DNA of 64,000 nucleotides from Latrodectus hesperus (lineage: Eukaryota; Arthropoda; Arachnida; Araneae; Theridiidae). Within the stretch, counting starts at the first letter, position 1. Every line of letters starts with the position of its first letter. Both the position numbers and the translations under genes were made by a program. The notes below the pieces were generated by a model, which worked only from the letters and a program-made list of their open reading frames with translations, was not told the DNA's origin and ran no database searches. Positions 12,716 through 26,603 of this stretch are shown here, one piece after another. Where the stretch lies: assembly GCA_037975125.1 (NCBI GenBank), contig CM075853.1, positions 53,576,958-53,640,957 of the forward strand, written 5' to 3'.

Positions 12716-12770
12716 CGTATAGCCAACGGCTTAGTAAGCTTGGCATGTCCAAGTGTCCTAAGTAACAACA
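12716..12770. repeat. Dispersed repeat, copy 2
   Basis: Second copy of the repeat at 9968-10018, sharing TATAGCC, AGCTTGG and TGTCCAAGTGTC in order with similar spacing. Confidence 0.5.
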
Positions 12771-13574
12771 ACACGTTTTACGTTCGTTTTACATCACTTG
12801 ATTATCTTAATTTTATTTTATGAAATAAGTAAGATCAAAACAGCTCATGAAATTTAAAATTCGGAATTAATTTAGGATGTATCCCGCGTCAAATTAATAC
12901 ATTAAACACATATCCATATATAAAAATATTCCCAACTTTTATATTCCAAGTTATACATATTTTATTCCCAAGCTGTTTGCGAACTAAGCTAAATATCATA
13001 AAATTGTGAAATTGAGAGGACTTAATAAAATATTCAAATAATTTTTATTGGCTGGTGTTATTTGTAAACATAGTCTTCAAATTGCGACACTAGAAGTGTA
13101 ATTTCAATTTGTTTTAGTTTCCATCACATAAACCAATTACGAATTCGAAAAATTTTTCTGGACATTTTGTTTTCGTAATGCTTTCAAATCAAAATGACAC
13201 TTAAAATCCAGGAGTTCACACTTTAATAAAAAATATAATTTACTAAGGCAGTAATTCCTTAAAAGGACTCAAGGCGCAGCTTGTACTTTTATGGACATTG
13301 CGCCATAAAACCCAAACAAAGGGACTCAATCGAAACTTAAGACAGGGAGGTGCGCAATTCAAAGAGACTCATGAAATTGAAATTTGACTTAACAGGTTAT
13401 TGTCTATACACCATGGAAAAAATTAAACTTGTTTCAGCAATATAGCAAAGATAGTATTTCAGTGAAAGAGAACACCATTTTGAAATGTCAGATTTGTCTT
13501 GTGTACAGTATGGATCAGAGGCGTAGGATAAACTATATCACTCTTATAGATTACGTATAATCTTAAAGATTATT
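12771..13574. other. AT-rich non-coding stretch
   Basis: Nothing recognised. A moderately GC-richer patch occurs at 13250-13400. Confidence 0.5.
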
Positions 13575-13588
13575 CTCCGGTATTATTT

Positions 13589-13856
13589 GTTGTTGTTGTC
13601 TTGTGCCAGCTAAGCTGGCATTATGGGGTGCTCTGTTCCACTTTTTCAACTGAACCATATTTTAGTGTTGAGTCCGACTTCCTCAGTATACACATGCCAT
13701 AGGTTCCCATTTATAGGGCAGGCAACCATTCACGACCCATTCAAACAGAGAAAGGATAGACAGAGAGAGAAAGTACATCCATGACCCAACTAGGATTCGG
13801 ACCCAGGACCTCCCTATCCGCAATCAGGCACTCTAACCACTAGACAGGGTGAGCGG
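13589..13856 (-). mobile_element. tRNA-derived SINE with 14-bp target duplication
   Basis: The minus strand begins with a tRNA-like head: TCTAGTGGTTAGAGTGCCTG (A box) and, about 30 bases later, GGTCCGAATCC (B box). A unique body follows, with a tail of CAA repeats at 13589-13600. Target-site duplications flank it: CTCCGGTATTATTT (13575-13588) and CTCCGATATTATTT (13857-13870), 13 of 14 identical. The head, A/B boxes, tail and duplication together fit a LINE-mobilised SINE. It shares its body pattern, including GAGAAAGGATAGA-type sequence on the + strand, with the copy at 23491-23787. Confidence 0.9.
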
Positions 13857-14159
13857 CTCCGATATTATTTAAATTATTATTAAAAGGCATTTGCTATCAC
13901 CTGATTTTGACTCCGATTTTCACTTGAATTTTTAGCTCGCCCTGCAGTCAATTTAAAATCACCTTAGAACATCCATTGCACATATGAGTTCCCCAATGGG
14001 AAATAATGTTTTTACAGTTGAAGTGATTCCTTATGTGAAGACTCATGGGTTTCCGCTGTATTTATTCTTCCTCCATTATTCCTCGAGCAATTTTTTTTCT
14101 GCAGATTTAATAACATGTTGCATCATTGGAGGCTGTTAAGGACTTCAAAAAATATTACA

Positions 14160-14450
14160 GATATGCAATCACATTCGAGCACAAGTCTGAGGTTCTATCC
14201 TCAGGCTGGGCAAGATTGACGCAGCAGGACAAGGTGTACACTTCAGTAAGTCGATAAAACTGAGTACCAATCCTGCTTGGGAACTAAACTCTTGAAGTTT
14301 CGCCCTAGGCTGACCACCTAACGAGAATGTATGCTTCGCATCCCCGAGCCTTCGGTCATAAAAACAGATATGGGCATTGTAAGCCTTGGACATATAGGCT
14401 GTGGTGCCACTGAGTTTATTCCAAACACATTCATACCTTGTATACATTAT
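14160..14450 (+). repeat. Probable repeat with B-box-like start
   Basis: This GC-richer segment contains TGAGGTTCTATCCTCAGGCT (B-box-like on the + strand). It carries a fortuitous 92-codon minus ORF with no recognisable family. Its composition and abrupt boundaries suggest a SINE-type repeat, not a host exon. Low certainty. Confidence 0.35.
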
Positions 14451-14854
14451 CTTTATCCAAGATGAGGCACTCGAATCAGCAAATCGTTTTTGTAAAATGT
14501 GACTTCTCTGAGGTAACCAAACTTTAATCAGTCGATTTTTGGCTCGGGATGTACTTAAAACACCTGTTAAGAAAGGATTATTTCTGAGCTTTACTTGATG
14601 TTGAAAACATTTCGTGTCATAAGTTTAATTTCTTACTCATTTAAGCCAATTGGGGAACACATCATTTTGCAATTTCATAGGATGACTGAAAATAACATAC
14701 TTTGTTACAATAAAATTTATAAACTATCATGTAATAAAAAATATGAAATTTTCATAAAAGCTTGACTTATGATTTCATAGAGACTATTGCATTATGATTA
14801 ATTATGATGAAAAATTTTATAAAGGAAACTAGAATGATTGCATTATTAAATGTG
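14451..14854. other. AT-rich non-coding stretch
   Basis: Nothing recognised between the repeat at 14160-14450 and the Tc1-like element. Confidence 0.5.
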
Positions 14855-16248
14855 CACTGCTACCCAGCCAAATTTCAATACCAAGAAAGACAAGAGATAT
14901 CACAACAAAATTTATTTTGTAGATAACATGTTGACCAAGTATCAAATGATTAAATTTATAGACTTCTGTGAAGTGTAGTTCCTGGCAAAATCAGTAGCCA
15001 GAGAAGCCTCCATACGCCTCAGCATTGATTGACCGAGACTTTGGATGTGTTCTTGGAGTACAGCAGACCAAACAGCTTCCACACGTTGCCAATGTTGATC
15101 TGATACGGCAGCTGGGAATGTAATCAGGGTCAATCGTTTAGCAACTATGGACCACATGTTTTCTATCGGCGAAAGAGCATGAGAACTCGCCGGCTAGGGA
15201 AGTAATTCAATCTGGCGATTGACGAAGAAACCTTGGACAATACGTGCCACTTGTGGTTGCGCATTATCCTGTTGAAATATGGCTATGGACAAGTCCTGAA
15301 GATAAGGAAAGACAACTTCCTTCAATACCTCGTAGATGTAGCGCAGATTGCTTAAAGTACCGGCAATGCGTACTAGAGGAGTACGAGAGTGATATCCAAT
15401 ACCACCTTTCACCATAATATCCGGTGCAGGACCTGTGTGGAGGTTTATAACGCAGCTGTTCAGCATCCTCTCTCCACGGTGTTTCCAAACTCGAATGCGA
15501 CCATAGTGTTGTTGCAGACAGAAGCGTGACTCGTCAGTATAGGCAATTTCATTGCATTCTGTCATTCACATCCTACTTTCATCGCACCATTGGTGATGGA
15601 GACATCTGTGGTTCTGCGTCAAGGGTAGATGAAGCAATGGACGTCTTGCGCACAGACCGCTCTGTTGTAAACGGTGTCGAATGATACGCGCAGATACTGG
15701 ATGATGCGTTACTGACTGAATGTGCTGTGCTATGGTTCGTGATGTGGCTGAACGATCTGTCACTGCCATGCGCACAATTTGCCTGTCAACACCTTAAGTG
15801 ACGCACTGAGGTGGATACGATCGAACACATCGGTCCATCCTATCCTCCTGCATCCAAAGATCACATATTTGTATTACAGTTTCTTGGTTTCGTCCAACAC
15901 GACTACCGATTTCCCCGAAAGATAATCCACAATCTCGGTAGACCATTATCCTTCCTCTGTCGAACTAGGAATACTTGATCAAAAAATGATCGCTGTTCTC
16001 TACGAGGCATAATTGATCGTTTTGGAAAAAAAACACACACACACACACAATTGCTGAATTTGAAATTATTGAAATCTCATAGCCTTAAATAACGCTTTGA
16101 AGTGGCGCCACAGGCGCGCGTGATGTGCGTCTGCGCTGAATTCTAATCATTTGCATACCTCACATATTTGCATAGGTTCATGCAAGTTGTAAATCTCATG
16201 TTATTTGCATGCTTACTTCACGGTGATGCATTTAGGTGGCCAACAGTG
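14855..16248 (-). mobile_element. Decayed Tc1-like transposon
   Basis: The right end reads, in reverse complement, CACTGTTGGCCACCTAAATG and is followed by a TA target dinucleotide (16249-16250). The left end, CACTGCTACCCAGCCAAAT, matches at about 15 of 21 positions. Minus-strand ORFs give Tc1 transposase pieces. A helix-turn-helix/linker part lies at 15566-15775 (RTIAQHIQSVTHHPVSARII). The DDE core at 15194-15565 contains YTDESRFCLQQHYGRIRVW (first Asp) and FQQDNAQPQVARIV (second Asp). A C-terminal part at 14942-15157 opens with MWSIVAKRL. The pieces are separated by stops and frameshifts, so the copy is inactive. The total of 1.39 kb is normal for Tc1. Confidence 0.9.
15194..15565 (-). pseudogene. 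Tc1-like transposase, DDE core fragment
   Basis: A 123-codon open frame with TDESRF (first catalytic Asp) and QQDNAQP (second Asp, DNA-cutting DDE_3 fold). The usual ARPH is altered to AQPQ, and the frame is interrupted before the expected PWPARSPDLSPIE segment. The N- and C-terminal pieces lie in neighbouring broken frames at 15566-15775 and 14942-15157. Confidence 0.85.
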
Positions 16249-17214
16249 TATATTTTACTAATGCAAACTTTCTATTCGTAAAATTTGTGGTAAAATCTAA
16301 TTGTAAAAGTAATTTTTTCACTAAAATTATTTGCTATTCTTTTTTCAAATACTTTTAATAAAAACCTAGTAGAAAAATATTTTTAAAACGTTTCAAATGT
16401 GGGAATTTTTATCCTCATCATTTCAATGAAATGAAACGGAAACGTAAGTCAAAGAAACAGTAAAAGAAAATTTATTAGTTCTCTGACAAAGGTCGTCAGA
16501 GCAAGTCAATAACTAGTTTCAAGTACATTTGATAACGTGCAGACATCACTTATCGAAAGTTTTGATAGCTCATGTGAAATCATAGTAGCACTCAACACCT
16601 GCAGCCTTAATGAATTACTTAAGAATGAAATTTTCAATTCTTATTTTTATGCATAAGAATATCCGTGGCCTTGTCTCTAAGAACGTAAGCTTCCTAACAA
16701 TCTAGACATAAATGCGTTACATCATTACATTTGCTCCTGAATAATCAATTTTTACAATAGGAACAGACACAGGCGGAAATTTGTTGTCCACTAAATAAAT
16801 TTGAACAGTATCTTATAGACACACGTAGTACTAATTGAAATACTCATATTTTTAAAACTTGTGATTTACATAACATCAAAAACTACTGTGTACTTAACTA
16901 TCATTTAAGTATTTCTGTCATATTTATTTTAGAATACATACCTTATTGTTAAATAATATATCTTAAAATGCCTGTGAAGACTATTTTATAATGGGTGGGC
17001 AAGTTAAAATTAACTATAAAATTACGCATTTAATTAAATAGCTGCAAAGTCGAGGGAGATAATCAAAGATAAAAATTTAATTTTAAAAAGTGTAAGTATC
17101 ACAACATATAATTTGAACGAAGGAGAAAATTCACTTATTAACCAAGAAAATTCTCACAGAAATATATTATATGGAAGCGTTTTCGAAGTAAATAGTTTTT
17201 TCTTTTTCTAAGAT
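16249..17214. other. AT-rich non-coding stretch
   Basis: No gene recognised between the Tc1-like element and the GC-richer segment at 17215. Confidence 0.5.
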
Positions 17215-17488
17215 AGTCGAAGAAAGTCAAGACAGAGAGAGTGACAAGGCCACGCGACACCTATTCAAGGGCAAGGCGATCTTTGGCGACACAGGGCGCG
17301 TGCCCAGCACACTCCACACACCTGCTGGCTCAATTAGGTATCACCCACCGTCCATCAATCTCAGACCTCTTTACTGTTACTGCCTTACAAAAACTTTTTT
17401 TCCCATTAAAACCAGTTTGTTTAACGGAAAAGGAGAATATCTATCAAATGGAAGTGAGGAAAAGGCTTCAGGCGGAAATGAAAGAAAA
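17215..17488 (+). other. Candidate first exon of an unidentified + strand gene
   Basis: A GC-rich block (17230-17345, CACGCGACACC, GGGCGCGTGCCC) stands out in AT-rich DNA. It is followed by ATG at 17448 that opens MEVRKRLQAEMKEK, then a consensus donor GTAAGTAT at 17489-17496. Without splicing the frame stops at once (TAA 17490-17492). The upstream frame has no ATG, so the GC-rich part would be 5' UTR. No downstream exon was identified, and the -3 position of the start context is not a purine. It could also be a non-coding exon or chance. Confidence 0.35.
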
Positions 17489-17496
17489 GTAAGTAT

Positions 17497-20885
<3,389 letters not shown>

Positions 20886-20889
20886 GAAA

Positions 20890-20990
20890 ATCAATACAAT
20901 ATCAATAGACCGGGGTGCGAATCAAACTTTTGAACAGAAGGGCTAACCGCAAAAGCAGAAGGGCACCGCTTTTGCGGTTAGCAGCTCGGT
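20890..20990 (-). mobile_element. SINE-like fragment with internal perfect hairpin
   Basis: On the minus strand, TTTGATTCGCACCCC (decayed B box) follows a segment with exact 15-bp inverted arms (20942-20956 and 20968-20982, GCTAACCGCAAAAGC). The layout resembles a tRNA-like head whose A-box side has been duplicated in inverted orientation. Confidence 0.45.
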
Positions 20991-22487
20991 TTACATTATA
21001 TCAAAACCAATATTTTGCTTTTATTGCATGAAAGACTGAATATGTAAACATTAGAGCAAATAACAAGAAATTAACAAGTTATAATTAACAAATAATTCGT
21101 TAACAAGAATTTTTTTTTCTAAAAAAAGTAATTTAGTAGATTTCTTTTACCCACAGAATAATAAAAATAACATCTATGAAATGTTTTAAAATATAATCAT
21201 AAAAAACAGTAAGAAAATTAAGAGTAACTTCTTTTGAACAATGTTTCTTTTCCAAGAAATAATACCAATGATTTATAAGAATTTATCGTCGGATCCTTAA
21301 AAAACGCACCCATAAAATTTTTTCTTATTTCTCCCATCCTTGAGAAAGGGTTCCTTCTTTTTTTTCTTTATTATCTACTTACCATCTCCGTATAACAAAA
21401 TTGGTAGCTCATAAATTATTCACCACGCTTTAAAATCATTTTCTAGCTGACTGTAATTGCAAAACTCGGTAGGTTGTCTTGGCTACCGTCGATGACTTTG
21501 GAGGTTAATTGAAAAATAACTGTGAAGTTCGCTTTTTTTACACTTCTAAAGTGTGAGGTGCCATGTAATGCTTGTTGTAGAAATGAAAATTAACTTTTCC
21601 TAACGCGAAATGCTTAAGTTTTTCAAAACACTGCTGTGAGTAAAACGAACGCAGCGTTTTATTGCTCCTTAATCTTACAATTTTTTTGTTACAACTAAGG
21701 AACAAAGAGTTTAGTTCTTTCAAAATTAAACTCAAGTGAATTGCCTTTGAAATATAAAATTGTAAATTGTCAGTGGAATTATCTTCATAAGAAAGTTTTA
21801 AAGAGAAAAAAGAAACCATACACTTACATATTTTAATAAAAATTGGGATAGAAGTTTTTATTGTTTCGAATAATCATTTCTTATGGTAAGTATATCATAT
21901 TTATAAGTTTTAAAAACAAATTCGAAAAAAATGAGGAAATCATTTCAATTTATTCATTTATATTAGATGATGGTGCATCGTGGTGTTGTGGTTTAAGATT
22001 CCACTACTCAAAATATTATATTCCGGGCGCTATATCAGCTGTTGTGGAATAATGGGAGATGAAGAAAGGGCTTCTGCATTCCACATGCATCTCTGCCTTT
22101 TCGTGTGGAATTTTTCAGGTCTTATGAAAACGGAGCAGAATCTATGAAATCTCCAATTTACAAGTATGTAGAAACGTTTGAATAAAATCTACATATTTGA
22201 CACTATGTGATAAATCGTCTTGCAAACCAAACCTCTACTAAAGTCTTTGGAGTCTGCCATGTTTTGTTGACAGTTGACACCAGCGAACTCCCCTATACCT
22301 TACTCCAAGAAGCTTTACCAGTTTAATGGGAGCTGTGTCTACCATGTTTTGTCTAATTGATGAAATTTTAGTGATGGCTGGCTGCATTCAACTGACGAAA
22401 CCTGGAGATCTCCCACGCACACGTCACAGTTGAGATGCATGCAAAAAGTATGTCATGGCATGCCTTTTAATAGAAGCTGGGTCCCAG
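20991..22487. other. AT-rich stretch with a GC-richer part at 21960-22480
   Basis: The right part (22030-22480) has near-balanced composition and may be repeat-derived or a non-coding exon. No open frame shows family resemblance and no splice-bounded exon is convincing. Confidence 0.4.
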
Positions 22488-22565
22488 CTGCCACTTGAAT
22501 GATCAGCAATTTGGCCTTCGATTCGAAAGTTCATGAGTTCGATTCAACCCCATGTATTTTAAGTT
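22488..22565 (+). mobile_element. SINE head fragment
   Basis: The + strand contains TTGGCCTTCGATTCGAAAG and GAGTTCGATTCAACCCC (B box). This matches the head of the SINE copies at 29400-29565 and 50210-50418, which carry CTTCGATTCAACAATTC-type sequence. Confidence 0.55.
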
Positions 22566-23476
22566 TTGAGCGCTGCACTGAGCTTTCTTAACACTTAAAT
22601 TAAACCCTTGTTGAATTTTCACTAAAAATAAGCACATATTTTTAGTAATGTTATAATAATTTATATTATTTAATTATAAAAATTTCAGTTACATAAAAAT
22701 GTAAATAAAAAGCTACTTCATTATGACTTTTAATATTTCGTAAGATAGTTAATATATTTTTAAGGAAAATATTTTCGATGACATTTATTTACAGATTTAA
22801 ACTCTCTCTCTCTCCCACACACACACAAACACATGCATTTCATTGAAGTATTAAAAATTGCCAAAAGATTTATTACCTACTTCAACTTTTTTTCATGGGG
22901 ATTAATTACATTTATGACTGAAACATTTAATTTTTCTTAACTTTATGTGCTAATAATATAATAAAATATAATCTAATAAAAATAAAAATATTTTGCATTA
23001 TATTAAATTTGAATGCAACATGATCCACATGAACATAGCAGAATATCATTTATAAAATAGAAGGTCCTGCATCCGATTCCATAGCTGTTGAGCAACTGCG
23101 CAGGGGAATTAAGTTTCTGCTTTCTTTCTGCATTCACGTCTGTCTGTAAAATTGCTTAGGAGTTTTCTATATATATGTCCATCCTTCCTAAACAGTATCT
23201 GAAAATTTCTTTCAGAAAAGGTTATCTTGGTGTTTTGCCCTCTGTCTCACGCAGCTTTCCACATTGTATTGAAAAGTATTATATGTTTTATATATAAATA
23301 CAAGTTTTTTTACTATTCTTTTCTTAATTTCCACTTTTTCTTATTTGGTTAGGTTTATATTTTAAGTTTTTCGTAAACGTGTAAAAACATTTTTTATAAC
23401 TTAAAATGGTAAGCTCATATGAATATATTCTTATCTTCAAAGGAGAATCAGGAAATTGTAGTGAATTTAAATGACT
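22566..23476. other. AT-rich non-coding stretch
   Basis: It contains short (CT)n/(AC)n runs at 22803-22828. Nothing else recognised. Confidence 0.5.
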
Positions 23477-23490
23477 AGCAATAAATAATT

Positions 23491-23787
23491 TTTTTTTCCA
23501 ACGGTGGTCACTTGGTTGACAAACCCTTTGCCACAACAAGGCCAGAAACTGCTACTCACTTGTCGTTACCCAGCGGGTGTGAACCAAGTCAAGGAAGCGA
23601 GTAGCGTTGTCCGCGCCATACCACCACAAACCCGTTTATAGGGTAGGTCACATTCATACAATAACACAGAAGAAAGGATAGAGAAACACAGAGAGAAAGA
23701 AAATAACATCCATGCCCGAACCGGGATTCGAACCCGGGACCCACAACTCAGGAGTCACGAACGCTAACCACTCAGCCATCAGTCGGC
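23491..23787 (-). mobile_element. tRNA-derived SINE with perfect 14-bp target duplication
   Basis: The minus strand starts GCCGACTGATGGCTGAGTGG and TTAGCGTTCGTGAC (A box, Ser/Leu tRNA-like), then GGGTTCGAATCCCGG (B box), a body and a terminal A run. AGCAATAAATAATT is repeated exactly at 23477-23490 and 23788-23801. The tRNA-like head is well preserved, so this is a relatively young insertion of the same type as 13589-13856. Confidence 0.93.
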
Positions 23788-23801
23788 AGCAATAAATAAT
23801 T

Positions 23802-24187
23802 ATAAATTAAATTTTTTTTTATAATAAATTTTTAAAATAATAATTATTATGATGAATAATTTAAAAAATTTAGAGAACCGCGATTAATCTAATTGAGCTA
23901 ATCCATTATCCCTTGATAATGTAAGCTCGATCAATACCCTAATTTGTTTTATTTTAAAGTTAAATAGAATTATGCAGAAAATTTTGTAATAATATACCAT
24001 TCGGGCCCTATAAGGATATTTCCAATTACTATGTTCAGTTAATAAAATGAATTGATTTCATACTTAAATAGCATTAAATGCATATAAATCGCATATATAA
24101 TTCTTACCGCTCATTCTCGTAGCAAATTAACTTTAAAAAAGTTTCATATCTTAAAGTCAATTTTTTAGGATTAACGTAATTCAGTTG
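23802..24187. other. AT-rich spacer
   Basis: Nothing recognised. Confidence 0.45.
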
Positions 24188-24330
<143 letters not shown>

Positions 24331-24458
24331 AAATTTCATTCAATTGTGTTTCAAAATAGAGGAATAAAACAGAATGATAACTTCAGAATTATTCTCCCAC
24401 TTCTTATCCCTACTCACACATTTCTTGTTTCAAAAACTATAACTGACTGTTTCGTTCA

Positions 24459-24644
24459 TCAAATTGTTCCGATTTGATCGTTTCCATTGTTGCATGAAAT
24501 AAAAATCCAATCAAATTCTCCACATTCCATGGAGGCGTAACCGCATAATGGAGGAGGAGTCATGATATCAACCGTTTCCGAGTAGACACCCCCGCAACTG
24601 TAAACAGGTGCAACGCTGTCATGGCACAGGAGGCTTGAAAGCAA
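24459..24644 (-). other. Unassigned 61-codon ORF in a GC-richer patch
   Basis: The minus frame includes SCGGVYSETVDIMTPPPLCG and a Cys-Glu-Phe-Asp-Trp motif and ends GNDQIGTI. Composition is more codon-like than its surroundings. No family is recognised and exon boundaries are uncertain. It may be a terminal exon or repeat debris. Confidence 0.2.
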
Positions 24645-26054
24645 AATGCAATAATAATTATTTTCCTTTTTAATTACACCTTATAAATTGACTAAAAGAA
24701 ATTATATCTCAGGTAAGTCAAAAAAAAAAATATTTTCCTTTCTTTCGCTTATGAAATTTATTCTTCATGAAAAATATTTTAAGAACACTGTAATGTTTTA
24801 AAAACATTTTATCGGGTGATTTGTAAAAATTAACACATTTTATTCCCATTTAACTATTTGTCCAATAATTCCGCGCGTGCAAAGCTTTAATTTTAAATTT
24901 AAAAACAATTTATTTATAAAAATATCAAGTAACGAAATTTAATAATTGAAACATCGTGTGTTAAAAATATAATTATTGACAAAATATACCTTTCTAGAAG
25001 TATGGTATACATGTAACCGTTGATAAAGATTGAAACACGCAAATCTGGTTTTAAAATAAGTCAGTAATTTACAATGCAATGTATAAATTACAAATGCAAT
25101 GGCCGAAACTAGTCACGGATTTATTTATTTTAAAATTAAAATATTTATGCTCATTAGAATACAGCTCAACTCCTTTTTCTAAATAATTATGAATCTGTTA
25201 AAGTATCTCTTTTATTATAATTACATAAAAAAAAAGCAATATAATTTCACTATCATATAAAAGTAAGCATCTCATTGTGCCTGAAGCATTCTAATGTGAT
25301 TAACCACGTGAAAAATATTCCATATAAAAAACACATTTCAATAAAAAAGAAAATTTATGGACATAAAACAAGATTTTTACGTTAATAATAAAGCCCAATT
25401 GCACCTCTGTAAAGAAACCTTCTGACCGCACCCTGACTTAGCATTTACTGAATTAACGACCTGCGACGCGGTTGCCCGACTGAAAGTGGCTGTGCCACCT
25501 TTGACCACAAACCCTTTTGGAGATTCCTGCACCTAAATTAATTTACAACTTCATAAATTTCACGATCACATTACCATTCCACATTCAAAATTACATCAAT
25601 ACTTTTTCAACTGGAATTACAAACTTTTGTTTTTGCTGAGAGAAATGTCAAATACACAACTGTCTGTACCTTGTCACTGTGATCGTATCAATCAAATTTC
25701 ATTTTTAAGCTCGCTTTGAATACTTTATCGAGGCAATCAATTTTCTCGAATTTGTTGATGAAATCCTTTTTTTTAATCTGGATCCAATTTGTCTTCAATT
25801 TGTAAGTGTTTTGAGCTGAATATAGTACCCTGTTTTTTGAATTGATGTTTTTTTTTCCTTTGTAATAGAGGTTCTAAAATTTAATCTTATAATACATATT
25901 TTTATTTTAGGTGAAGAATTTGGGACCGTGTACTGTATACCTTAACAGCTAAAAGTCGTAAGGCTCATTATAAAATCCATGAATCGATGTGACATTTGTT
26001 TTCTCGTAATAAATTTTGACAAACTTGTGATTTAAAATTTTCCATTTTTTTTAA
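24645..26054. other. AT-rich stretch, GC-richer near 25400-25530
   Basis: The 25400-25530 patch (with CGACCTGCGACGCGGTTGCC) has no sustained open frame. Nothing can be assigned. Confidence 0.45.
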
Positions 26055-26112
26055 AGTGCCACAGAGGCTAATATATATATATATATATATATATATTAGC
26101 CTCTGTGACACT
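26055..26112. repeat. Palindrome flanking a short (TA)n core
   Basis: AGTGCCACAGAGGCTAA (26055-26071) is mirrored by TTAGCCTCTGTGACACT (26096-26112), 16 of 17 complementary, around about 24 bp of TA. The repeat is followed directly by a further TA tract that hosts the transposon at 26178. Confidence 0.85.
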
Positions 26113-26115
26113 ATA

Positions 26116-26177
<62 letters not shown>
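26113..26177. repeat. (TA)n tract at the transposon insertion site
   Basis: TA-rich tract with one GT interruption. The DDE element begins at its right border, consistent with TA target choice. Confidence 0.95.
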
Positions 26178-26180
<3 letters not shown>

Positions 26181-26484
26181 TATGTCCACTAAAGTCCCTT
26201 GCCACCCTCTTAACTTCGGAACGGCTGTTGCTATATTCATAAAAGTGATGTCTAGGTATAGTAAAGTAGCCATGCGCTACTGAATGAAATCCCCTACCTC
26301 GCCACCTGGTGGAAAACTGTGGAGTTATCATTCGTATCTCGAAAACGGAACGAGATAAGTAAAAAAAGTGATTACAAAGTTGTAGAGCATCCTCGATTTA
26401 GTACGAAAAGATACTTTGTATGCATTAATGTGAAAAATACAACGGTTAAAACGCGCATTTGTTGTTTCGTGCTGTGACATGGCA
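26178..26484. repeat. Left terminal inverted repeat of the DDE transposon
   Basis: About 307 bp. It aligns with 27781-28087 in reverse complement, including TTAACTTCGGAACGGCTG, GGTGGAAAACTGTGGAGTTA and GTTGTAGAGCATCCTCGATT segments. Confidence 0.9.
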
Positions 26485-26603
26485 CATCGTACGTGTGCAT
26501 ATTTGAAAAAACAAAAAATCATTTTCGTGATTACATTTTTCACTTTTATTTCGAAATGGAAGAACGGAAGCATTAAAAATAATTCCAACGATTTGTATGC
26601 AGT

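Noticed and set aside
14169..14447. 92-codon minus ORF
   Set aside because: Lies over a B-box-bearing repeat; composition fits a SINE, and no protein family is recognised.
15264..15488. Second minus ORF overlapping the Tc1 core
   Set aside because: Out-of-frame shadow of the transposase core.
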